Source of the DNA: Mugil cephalus
Taxonomy: Eukaryota > Chordata > Actinopteri > Mugiliformes > Mugilidae
Reading direction: 5' to 3'
NCBI RefSeq assembly: GCF_022458985.1
Contig: NC_061770.1
Coordinates: 39,165,599 to 39,229,598, forward strand
DNA: 64,000 nucleotides
The notes beneath the pieces are model-generated. The model worked only from the letters and a program-made list of their open reading frames with translations, was not told the DNA's origin and did not search any database. A program made the position numbers and the translations under genes. Below, piece by piece: positions 1-10,474 of the stretch; positions within the stretch are counted from its first letter, which is position 1, and the number at the start of each line of letters is the position of its first letter.

Positions 1-523
1 ACGTCAAAGCATGATGACAAAATAAAAGACAGACCTAGAACCTTGACAATATGGCCTGTGGTAATATTTTACCATAACCTCAAATCGGTTATATACGATA
101 TTTTTCCTCAAAATACGATAATTTTAAGCTTCTCGCACAATAATTTGTCATTTCTTGTTGTTAGTATATGGAGTGGTTTGGTGAGCCTCACGTCACGCAT
201 CCTGCTCGACTCTATTCAACCACGATAAACAAAAAAAACTAACCCATCCTGTGTGGGTCTATGTGTGAAATACATATTTCAAATGAAATACTGTGCGTTT
301 TGTTGTAATACGTGACAAAGCGTCACACTGAGGGGAGGACATAAACACTTGTAGCTGCCCTCTACTCATCTGGAGGGGAAGGAACAGCAGCTGTGTTTTT
401 TTTGCATTTGTCTTTGAAATACCCGTAAATGAAGATGATGCCCGGGCACCTAAGCTACTGCTGAGCTCCATCTGTCAGATGTGAAGGCCATTAAAGTTGT
501 ACTCAACGGCGGACTGAGAGAGG

Positions 524-3500
524 ATGAAGCGTCTCCTGAACAGTCTGCTGCTCGTATTCGCTCTCTGCACCGTGACATCTTGGAGTAAGTAAAACCAAAC
601 TCACCGTTACGTATTTGACGATAGATGCTTTTCAGATTGGCAGTAATGTCAAAAAGAGGTTTGAAATTCAGATAGTCTAAGCTTTCTTGGAAACCTTGCA
701 TAGTTTAAGAGGTGAAGAATGATTATTAAGTACTTCAAATGTTCACTTTATGTAGTGATACTTAAAGTAGCTCCACCGACGGGCTTGAGTTTCTTTGTCA
801 ATGTTCATGCCGGAAGATGGCACTTTTTTTCTTCTTTTTTTTTTAAGAGAAGAGATAATAAATAATTAAAATCTCCATGTTGAATATATAATGTGTTTTT
901 AGCCTATTTTAACCTGTTTTTTCTTGGATTTGTGGCACATTTATGATGAGTTCAGCTGCATTGCTCTCATCGGAAAATAAAACAGAAGCTTCAAGCTTCA
1001 AGACATATATGTACATATATGTCTTTATGTCCGTTCTCTTGGCCTCTATTATTGGAAGAATGAGTGTGAAGTAGTGGAATATTTTCCCATATGACTCGAC
1101 ATGCTTTAGAGGTTTATGTTTTGGATTAATAGATTCATATGTACCGATCAGGCATTACATTATGACCACCTTCCCAGCAGTTGTGACTCATCAGAGAACA
1201 GACATGGGCCTTCTGAGGGTGTCATGTGGTGTCCGACCACTAGGGTTGGATATCGTTTAAAAAATGTCGATACCAGTACCGATACCAGCACCCTTAAAAC
1301 GAAAACGATTTTACTTCATTCAATATTAATCATGTAAATAGATAGAAATGAGTTGTTTAAATGTCACCACTACTCCAATTTAGCGTTAGCACACATAGCT
1401 GCTTAGTACAAGATGCCGAAAACGATTTACTTTACAGTAAAAGTTTTAACCCACAAAGGATGGGTACAGTTAGCCTAGTAATCATTTATATATAACTTAA
1501 AGTTATCATCGGTTGTAAACACAGTGTAGTTTGATGAATGTGTTTTAGGGTTATTTTGTTTTGTTGTTTTTGGTTTGGCTCTAGTACCAAACTTTGGTAT
1601 CTAGTGAATTTAAAGGCTACGTCAACACCTTTGGCCTGGCCTTTGGTCCCAAAGCGGTTTTATATGTGTTTAGATCATATATTATTCACATAATAAATGT
1701 TGTATACAGTGAATGGTTCCATCACTGTGTCTCTTTACAGGTGCTGCATCAGACAAACTAGTTGTGACTCAGAGTCCAGATGTTTCTGTCACAGAGGGGG
1801 AGATGGTGAAGATCATCTGCTGCTGGACAGGGAACATTGGAAGAGTTCATGTGAACTGGTTGAAAAGTCAAACACAAAACAAAGAAAATCTCAACATGAC
1901 AAATCAGTCTCAAGTGTTTCAGAAAAAGGAGGAAAACGACTGTTGGCCTCTGACCTTTCCAAATATCTTAAGAGAAGATGCAGGTACATACGTCTGCAAG
2001 GTTTCTATGGAGATACCAGTTTTAGTTACAGCTCTTGGAAACGGTACAGTCATCACAGTTATATTCGAGAAGGAAACAACCAAAGAAACATCTGATAGAA
2101 CATCTGATGAAACAGCTGGAGACACAGCTGAAGAAAGATCCGATGAAACAGCTGGAGATACAACTGGAGACACAGATAGAGGTAAGAACAAAGTCAAATA
2201 TTGTAGGAACCCATCCGAACCCAAAACACAACCACCGTCCTCCTCAGCATATATCACAGTAAACTGAAGTGGTGCAGCCCTGTTCCTCTGAGACTATAAT
2301 GGCTCTAAACATGACGACTGGACGACTAAAACATCCTTAAATCATCTAGTGTGTGTTATCTTTCTAACCGGCCAGTGCTGCTGCTTAATTTAGATTTAGT
2401 TTTCATTCAGCTGATTCAGATCAGACGTCTGGTTAAAACTGGTTGGTTGATGATCTTTGAGTCTCAGATCAAATTTTTCCTCAGATTCTCACCAGGAAGA
2501 AGAAGAAGTGCTCATTCATGTCCTGAGGTGTCTGCCCATCCTCACCCTCATCATCGCCTTCTTCTGGCTCTACTACGTAGGGACTAAAGCTCAGAGGAAA
2601 GCAACAGGTACAACTAGTTCAAACCAAACCTCCTCCCTTTGCCTTCATCCTCCTCCCCTTTTATTGTTCTTCATTCTTTCTGTTTTTTATCTTCTTTTCA
2701 TTCCTCCTTCATCTTCTTCTCTTTGTGTTCCCCATTCTCCTCATTCTTCTTCCTTCTTTCTGATTTCTAATCCTCCTTCTACTCTTCCTTGTTCTCCCCC
2801 TCCTCTTCTTCTTCTTCCTCTTCCTCCTCCTCCTCCCCTTCTTCTTTTCCCCATTTCTTTGTCTTCGCCCACCTCTTCGTTTTCATCTTCCCCCTTCTCC
2901 TCCTCCTTCCCCATCTACTTCTCCTCCTCGTTCTTCTTCTACACCTTCCCGTTCTTCCACTCCCCTTTTCTCCTCCTACACAGTAATATGCATACTCAAA
3001 TTAACACTTAAGTGTCTATATGGGTCCACACCTCAGTGTGTTAATTTAACACTTTTTCGAGTGTTGGTACCTTTACACTAAGTTGGTGTAAATTTGACTC
3101 TTCTTGTAGTTAAATTTAACACTGACTAACACCAACCAGTGTTAAATAAACTTAACTAAAATAAAAGGGTAGTCATGTTTGGCAGTTAAAAAACATTTAT
3201 TTTCAAACTTGCACCACAAATATTAGAACATGCAACAGTAAGGCACAGTGTAGCGTTAGCACCACTTTACCACGCTAGCTAGCAACTCCGAACCATTAGC
3301 ATCATCTTACCACGTTTTATATCTATGGTTGCAAAGTGCATGACTTGTCTCACTCATACAAAACGTCGAGCCAAACGCAATGTTACTCACTTTCTATGTT
3401 ACAGTGAGGCCAGGCATGCATGCTGACCATGCTAACCATGCTAACCTCTAGCTCATTAAGCAGGTGTTCGGGTGGTTAGTAACAGCGCGACGAGTAAAGT

Positions 3501-4422
3501 TTCCGTGGCTCACTGCTGCAAAATGACTTCGGGTTCCCGAAGAGTAATGGGGACGGGGGGCGTTAACACTTGAGCTGTTAAATACAGGATCAGAGTTTAG
3601 AGTAAGAAGTTCTGAGTTAATATTTAAACATTTACACCTAGAGGTTTGATTTAGTGACACTTCCTTTTTACACTCGGTTTTGACAACAACTATTTATCGA
3701 CTGAGAGTTAATTATAATGGATTAACTCTACCCAGAGTATAATCAACTCTACTAGTGTATTTCTAGTTTAACACCAAGAATTCAACTCTTCTCAATTTGC
3801 TCTTCGTCTTCTTCCTTTTTTCTCTTTTTATCTTCCTCCTCCTCTTCCTTTTCATCTTTGTCCTTCCCTATCTCCACTTCCTCCTCCCCTTCGTCCTCCT
3901 CCAATATCTTCTTCTCTTTTCTCTTCCTCCTTTTTTCTTGTTCTCCTCTTTGCTAGATTTGAGCATCGCATTAGCATCTGACTGGTGTTTATGTTTTTAG
4001 CTTCTCCAGGAAATGGACCAACTCTGGCCTCAAGAAGAGAGGAAGACCAAGAGGAAGAAGAAGAGAGAGAAGAGGAGATAGAAGAGAAGAGAGAAGAGGA
4101 GATAGAGGAGATAGAAGAGAGAGAAGAGAAGAGAGAAGAGGAGATAGAAGAGAAGAGAGAAGAGGAGATAGAGGAGATAGAAGAGAGAGAAGAGAAGAGA
4201 GAAGAGGAGATAGAAGAGAGAGAAGAGAAGAGAGAAGAGGAGATAGAAGAGAGAGAAGAGGAGATAGAAGAGAGAGAAGAGAAGAGAGAAGAGGAGATAG
4301 AAGAGAGAGAAGAGAAGAGAGAAGAGGAGATAGAAGAGAAGAGAGAAGAGAGAGTGATAGAAGCAGCAGAAGAGTCAGAAACATTGGAAAGAAGTGAAAC
4401 GAACACAACTACTGTTCTGTGA
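524..4422 (+). CDS. V-set Ig membrane protein, copy 1 (long acidic tail)
   Basis: Four coding exons: 524-584, 1741-2181, 2485-2607, 4001-4422, all joined in phase 1, giving about 348 residues. Exon 1 is a signal peptide (MKRLLNSLLLVFALC, ending SWS). Exon 2 is one V-set domain: first Cys 47 (followed by Cys 48), Trp 60 in VNWLK, an extra Cys 88, DAGTYVC with Cys 106, and a J-like GNGTVITV at 120-127. A Thr/Asp/Glu stalk with TSDETAGDT-type repeats follows. Exon 3 holds the membrane segment (about 177-199) with His 179 and Arg 182 near its outer end, then TKAQRKAT. Exon 4 encodes a roughly 140-residue tail dominated by Glu/Arg/Lys repeats with no tyrosine. N-glycosylation sites are visible (NMT, NGT). 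AATAAA lies at 4455. The role is inferred: a cell-surface immune receptor. The exon 4 acceptor could instead be 9 bases downstream (in frame). Confidence 0.78.
1143..1680. mobile_element. Nested Tc1-like relic and partial hAT-type MITE, intron 1 copy 1
   Basis: The outer part starts accgatcaggcattacat, a terminal sequence of a widespread Tc1/mariner-like family, and resumes after about 1,600 (ggctacgtcaacacctttgg). A second element starting ccactagggttgg at 1,237 lies inside it but has lost its right end here. Units 2 and 3 keep the complete version. Confidence 0.7.
2612..2985 (+). repeat. Pyrimidine-rich tract in intron 3, copy 1
   Basis: About 370 bases of nearly pure C and T (cttcctcctcctc-type) on the + strand. 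Matching tracts occur at 8,025-8,380 and 12,930-13,277. The tract resumes at 3,790-3,950 just before the tail exon. It is complementary in composition to the purine-only minisatellite of exon 4. Confidence 0.88.
2986..3790. mobile_element. Unclassified MITE-like element rich in TTAACACT/AGTGTTAA
   Basis: About 800 bases that split the pyrimidine tract in intron 3 of units 1-3. Both ends are full of TTAACAC and AGTGTTA motifs in both orientations, as in subterminal repeats of non-autonomous DNA transposons. No coding frame is recognisable. Exact ends and target duplication are not resolved, because the flanks are low complexity. Confidence 0.5.
4045..4354 (+). repeat. In-frame coding minisatellite in tail exon of copy 1
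   Basis: About 300 bases built almost only of A and G, made of interspersed 9-, 24- and 33-base blocks such as GAAGAGAAGAGAGAAGAG and GAGGAGATA. All block lengths are multiples of three, so the frame stays open. It encodes EEEIEEKR and EEIEEREEKR repeats. Copy 3 (14,505-14,612) has a shorter version, and copies 2, 4, 5 and 6 have only the flanking core. Confidence 0.9.
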
Positions 4423-4737
4423 ATTCTTGTGTAAACACTTCTGACGAACATATGAATAAAAATAAGGCCTGGAGTTGGTCTGTTGACTTCCTGTGTGTCT
4501 TGTTTTAAAGGAAATGGCAAAGTCTCTGTAGATAACAAGTCAAATCCAAATATAATCCTAAATATATGTTAAAAGTGGAAAATATAACATTAACCTTTTT
4601 GCCAGGAAGCCTTTGGTCCTTTATCTAGTTGTTGACGTATTGTATCTGCTTTTTGGTGCTGGACCTTTATCGTAATGTGGATTCATCACAAAGAGCAAAC
4701 GCGCCCTCAGGTCAAGGGTGACGAAAACGCTTTACTT

Positions 4738-5040
4738 CCTGGTGGTACTGACACTTGATAGGGAAAGGCAGGGCTATATATACACATGAGGACTGAGGGA
4801 TGACAAGACACAGGTGAAACACATGACAATCAACGCAGGTGAAACCAATAAACAATCAAGAGACAAGGAGGCACAAGACAGGAAACTAGGAACTTAACAA
4901 AATAAAACAGGAAACACAACATGACATGGACAGACATGACAAAACCACAAGGAAACATGATGGACAGGAAACTAGGAGACATGACAAAACAAAACAGGAA
5001 ACGTCAAAGCATGATGACAAAATAAAAGACAGACCTAGAA
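4738..5040. repeat. Dispersed teleost repeat (caggaaac-type), junction of units 1 and 2
   Basis: A/G/C-rich stretch with many short recurring words (acaggtgaaac, aggaaacta, catgacaaaac). The same sequence occurs at 9,663-9,962. Related sequence lies at 16,376-16,752 and 20,625-21,345. It forms the boundary between units and could have mediated unequal exchange. Confidence 0.6.
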
Positions 5041-6289
5041 CCTTGACAATATGGCCTGTGGTAATATTTTACCATGACCTCAAATCGGTTATATACGATA
5101 TTATTCCTCAAAATACGATAATTTTAAGCTTCTCACACAATAATTTGTCATTTCTTGTTGTTAGTATATGGAGTGGTTTGGTGAGCCTCACGTCGCGCAT
5201 CCTGCTCGACTCTATTCAACCACGATAAACAAAAAAAACTAACCCATCCTGTGTGGGTCAATGTGTGAAATACATATTTCAAATGAAATACTGTGCGTTT
5301 TGTTGTAATACGTGACAAAGCGTCACACTGAGGGGAGGACATAAACACTTGTAGCTGCCCTCTACTCATCTGGAGAGGAAGGAACAGCAGCTGTGGTTTT
5401 TTTGCATTTGTCTTTGAAATACCCGTAAATGAAGATGATGCCCGGGCACCTAAGCTACTGCTGAGCTGCGTCTGTCAGATGTGAGGGCCATTAAAGTTGT
5501 ACTCAACGGCCGGCTGAGAGAGGATGAAGCGTCTCCTGAACAGTCTGCTGCTCGTATTCGCTCTCTGCACCGTGACATCTTGGAGTAAGTAAAACCAAAC
5601 TCACCGTTACGTATTTGACGATAGATGCTTTTCAGATTGGCAGTAATGTCAAAAAGAAGTTTGAAATTCAGATAGTCTAAGCTTTCTTGGAAACCTTGCA
5701 TAGTTTAAGAGGTGAAGATCGATAATTAAGTACTTCAAATGTTCACTTTATGTAGTGATACTTAAAGTAACTCCACCGACGGGCTTGAGTTTCTTTGTCA
5801 ATGTTCATGCCGGAAGTTTGCACTTTTTTTCTTCTTTTTTTTTTAAGAGAAGAGATAATAAATAATTAAAATCTCCATGTTGAATATTTAATGTGTTTTT
5901 AGCCTATTTTAACCTGTTTTTTTCTTGGATTTGTGGCACATTTATGATGAGTTCAGCTGCATTGCTCTCATCGGAAAATAAAACAGAAGCTTCAAATGTC
6001 AGTAAAGACGTGGTTAGCGAGCGACTACCTGGAAGACATGTTGGGGGCATCGAGACGCTGCTGGAGATCAAACAGATAAAAAGAGAGTGAATTAACCGTT
6101 TAAAAATGACTATTCATCTTGAAGACGACAATGAGGATGTCATTTTAAAACATATATGTACATATATGTCTTTATGTCCGTTCTCTTGGCCTCTATTATT
6201 GGAAGAATGAGTGTGAAGTAGTGGAATATTTTCCCATATGACTCCACATGCTTTAGAGGTTTATGTTTTGGATTAATAGATTTATATGT

Positions 6290-7060
6290 ACCGATCAGGC
6301 ATTACATTATGACCACCTTCCCAGCAGTTGTGACTCATCAGAGAACAGACATGGGCCTTCTGAGGGTGTCATGTGGTGTCCGACCACTAGGGTTGGATAT
6401 CGTTTAAAAAATGTCGATACCAGTACCGATACCAGCACCCTTAAAACGATACGATTTTACTTCATTCAATATTAATCATGTGAATAGATAGAAATGACTT
6501 GTTTAAATGACACCACTCCTTCCCATTCAAAAGATTTTTACACAAAAATATTTTGAAACTGTTCAAATTACTGAACATTTTATTGAGTGACTGTGCAAGA
6601 ACGTATTATTTGGGCTGTGTCATTTTCAACATCATAACCATGAACCAATATTCTCTAACATGATGAGCACCTCTTCAAACATCAAGCCCCTGACCAGCCG
6701 GTCCACCACATCTTATAGTTGACAATTTGGTAAAAGTTAGCGAGCAATTTAGCGTTAGCCTACAAAGCTGCTTACTACAAACGATTTACTTTACAAGAAA
6801 TGTTTTAACCCATACAGTACAGTTAGCCTAGTAGCCATTTATATATCACCTGAAGTTATCGTTGGTTGTAAACACAGTGTTGTTTGATGAATGCGTTTTA
6901 GGGTTGTTTTGTTTTGTTGTTTTTGGTTTGGTTCTAGTACCAATACCCAGCCCTAGTGGCAACAGGAATAAAGTTACCACCCACAGATACTTGATCACTT
7001 TGGTATCTAGTGAATTTTGAGGCTACGTCAACACCTTTGGCCTGGCCTTTGGTCCCAAAG
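6290..7060. mobile_element. Tc1-like relic with complete nested hAT-type MITE (6,384-6,959)
   Basis: Outer relic: accgatcaggcattacat start, interrupted after ggtgtccga, resuming at 6,960. Inner element: 576 bases with imperfect terminal inverted repeats CCACTAGGGTTGGATAT and its mirror AATACCCAGCCCTAGTGG, and the internal GTACCGATACC words common in fish hAT elements. The same arrangement occurs in units 1 and 3, so it predates the array expansion. Confidence 0.72.
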
Positions 7061-8024
7061 CGGTTTTATATGTGTTTAGATCATATATTATACACATAAT
7101 AAATGTTGTATACAGTGAATGGTTCCATCACTGTGTCTATTTACAGGTGCTGCATCAGACAAACTAGTTGTGACTCAGAGTCCAGATGTTTCTGTCATGG
7201 AGGGGGAGATGGTGAAGATCATCTGCTGCTGGAAAGGGAACATTGGAAGAGTTAGAGTGAACTGGTTGAAAAGTCAAACACAAAACAAGGAAGATCTCAA
7301 CATGAAGAATCAGTCTTAAGTGTTTCAGAACAAGGAGGGAAACAACTGTTCAACTCTGACCTTTTCCAAATATCTCAAGAGAAAATGCAGGTACATACGT
7401 CTGCAAGGTTTCTGTAGAGATACCAGTTTTATCTGTAGCTCTTGGAAACGGTACAGTCATCACAGTTACATCCAACAATGAAACATCTGGAGAAACCTCT
7501 GACGGCACAACCGGAGGTAAAACTGGAGGTAAGTGAGTAAACTTTAATATTGTAGGAACATGTGTATTTAATAAAAAAACAAAAAAAACAAAACAAAACA
7601 AAAAAACATCAGAACCCAAAACACAACCACCGTCCTCCTCAGCATATATCACAGTAAACTGAAGTGGTGCAGCCCCGTTCCTCTGAGACTATAATGGCTC
7701 TAAACATGACGACTGGACGATTAAAACAACCTTAAATCATCTAGTGTGTGTTATCTTTCTAACCGGCCAGTGCTGCTGCTTAATTTAGATTTAGTTTTCA
7801 TTCAGCTGATTCAGATCAGACGTCTGGTTAAAACTGGTTGGTTGATGATCTTTGAGTCCCTGATCAGATTTTTCCTCAGATTCTCACCAGGAAGAAGAAG
7901 AAGTGCTCATTCATGTCCTGAGGTGTCTGCCCATCCTCACCCTCATCATCACCTTCTTCTGCCTCTACTACGAAAGGACTAAAGCTCAGAGGAAAGCAAC
8001 AGGTACAACTAGTTCAAACCAAAC

Positions 8025-9126
8025 TTTTCTTCATCTTCTCCCCCCTTTGCCTTCATCCTCCTCCCCTTTTATTGGTCTTCATTCTTTCTGTTTTTTTATC
8101 TTCTTTTCCTTCCTCCTTCATCTTCTTCTCTTTGTGTTCTACATTCTCCTCATTCTTCTTCCTTCTTTCTGATTTCTAATCCTCCTTCTACTCTTCCTTG
8201 TTCTCCCCCTCCTCTTCTTCTCCTTCCTCCTCCCCTTCTTCTTTTCCCCATTTCTTTATCTTCTCCCACCTCTTCGTTTTCATCTTCCCCCTTCTCCTCC
8301 TCCTTCCCCATCTACTTCTCCTCCTCGTTCTTCTTCTACGCCTTCCCGTTCTTCCACTCCCCTTTTCTCCTCCTACACAGTAAAATCATCATACCCAAAT
8401 TAACACTGTAAGAGCTTAACACTTTTAAAGTATCTATATGGGTCCACACCTCAGAGTTAATTTAACACTTTTGAGTGTTGGTACCTTTACACTAAATTGG
8501 TGTAAATTTGACTCTTCTTGTAGTTAAATTTAACACTGACTAACACCAACCAGTGTTAGTTTTTTAACACTTTTATGTAGTGTTAGCAATTAACTCTCTC
8601 AGAGGACTATTTCTTAACTACACAAGTGTTACCCCCATAATACTTAAAAGGTGTCAATATAATTCTTATACAATCAAAACTTTACTAAAATAAAAAGGGA
8701 GTCATGTTTGGCAGTTCAAAAACATTTATTTTCAAACTTGGACCACAAATATTAGAACATGCAACAGTAAGGCACAGTGTAGCGTTAGCACCACTTTAGC
8801 ATGCTAGCTAGCAACTCCGAACCATTAGCATCATCTTATCACGTTTTATATCTATGGTTACAAAGCGCATGACTCGTCTCACTCATACAAAACGTCGAGC
8901 CAAACGTAATGTTACTCACTTTCTATGTTACAGTGAGGCCAGGCATGCATGCTGACCATGCTAACCATGCTAACCTCTAGCTCATTAAGCAGGTGTTCGG
9001 GTGGTTAGTAACAGCGCGACGAGTAAAGTTTCCGTGGCTCACCGCTGCAAAATGACTTCGGGTTCCCGAAGAGTAATGGGGACGGGGGGCGTTAACACTT
9101 GAGCTGTTAAATACAGGATCAGAGTA
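8025..9126. repeat. Intron 3 of copy 2: pyrimidine tract plus truncated MITE
   Basis: The pyrimidine tract (8,025-8,380) is followed by the TTAACACT-rich element. Its right part is deleted: the sequence jumps at about 9,126 from ggatcagagta straight to the pyrimidine-rich flank before the tail exon, about 650 bases shorter than unit 1. Confidence 0.7.
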
Positions 9127-10474
9127 TCTTCCTCCTTGTTCTCCTCTTTGCTAGATTTAACCATCGCATTAGCATCTGACTGGTTTTTATGTTTTTAGCT
9201 TCTCCAGGAAATGGACCAACTCTGGCCCCAAGAACAGAGGAAGACCAAGAGGAAGAAAAAGAGAGAGAAGAGAGAGTGATAGAAGCGGCAGAAGAGTCAG
9301 AAACATTGGAAAGAAGTGAAACGAACACAACTGATGTTCTGTGAATTCTTGTGTAAACACTTCTGACGAACATATGAATAAAAATAAGGCCTGTAGTTGT
9401 TCTGTCGACTTCCTGTGTGTCTTGTTTTAAAGGAAATGGCAAAGTCTCTGTAGATAACAAGTCAAATCCAAATATAATCCGAAATATATGTTAAAAGTGG
9501 AAAATATAACATTAACCTTTTTGCCAGGAAGCCTTGGGTCCTTTATCTAGTTGTTGACGTATTGTATCTGCTTTTTGGTGCTGGGCCTTTATCGTAATGT
9601 GGATTCATCACAAAGATCAAAAGCGCCCTCAGGTCAAGGGTGTCAAAAACACTTTACTTCCTGGTGGTACTGACACGTGATAGGGAAAGGCAGGGCTTTA
9701 TATACACATGAGGACTGAGGGATGACAAGACACAGGTGAAACACATGACAATCAACGCAGGTGAAACCAATAAACAATCAAGAGACAAGGAGGCACAAGA
9801 CAGGAAACTAGGAACTTAACAAAATAAAACAGGAAACACAACATGACATGGACAGACATGACAAAACCACAAGGAAACATGATGGACAGGAAACTAGGAG
9901 ACATGACAAAACAAAACAGGAAACGTCAAAGCATGATGACAAAATAAAAGACAGACCTAGAACCTTGACAATATGGCCTGTGGTAATATTTTACCATAAC
10001 CTCATATACGATATTTTTCCTCAAAATACGATAATTTTAAGCTTCTCGCTCAATAATTTGTCATTTCTTGTTGTTAGTATAAGGAGTGGTTTGGTGAGCC
10101 TCACGTCACGCATCCTGCTCGACTCTATTCAACCACGATAAACAAAAAAAACTAACCCATCCTGTGTGGGTCTATGTATCCCCCAATTTAATCTGATCTG
10201 ATTTTAATTATCTATATTTTAAGTGTTGCTCAAATGAAATACTGTGCGTTTTGTTGTAATACGTGACAAAGCGTCACACTGAGGGGAGGACATAAACACT
10301 TGTAGCTGCCCTCTACTCATCTGGAGGGGAAGGAACAGCAGCTGTGGTTTTTTTGCATTTGTCTTTGAAATACCCGTAAATGAAGATGATGCCCGGGCAC
10401 CTAAGCTACTGCTGAGCTGCATCTGTCAGATGTGAAGGCCATTAAAGTTGTACTCAACAACGGACTGAGAGAGG

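Larger units (their letters stand above)
5524..9344 (+). pseudogene. V-set Ig membrane protein, copy 2 (broken)
   Basis: It has the same exon layout as copy 1: signal exon 5524-5584, V exon 7147-7528, membrane exon 7880-8002, tail exon 9199-9344. The signal, membrane and tail exons are open and splice sites are kept. The V exon is broken twice. CAG TCT CAA of copy 1 reads CAG TCT TAA here (stop at 7317-7319), and an extra T in the ccttttcc run near 7361-7364 shifts the frame before the second conserved Cys. The stalk is short and the tail has only the core EEEKEREERVIEAAEES with no minisatellite. AATAAA is at 9377. A truncated secreted fragment is possible but a functional receptor is not. 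Confidence 0.85.

Noticed and set aside
1697-2095. Second open frame overlapping the V exon of copy 1
   Set aside because: It is out of frame with the V domain and has no Ig features; recurs in sister copies only because the DNA is duplicated.
2457-3011. Reading through copy 1 membrane exon into Pro/Ser/Phe-rich sequence
   Set aside because: This crosses a good donor (acag|gtacaa) into the intronic pyrimidine tract; the conserved tail exon downstream shows the true structure.
3852-4538. Long Ser/Leu-rich minus-strand frames opposite the copy 1 tail
   Set aside because: They are the mirror of the purine minisatellite: a strand made of TTC/CTC/TCT codons has no stops. No start context or splice sites.
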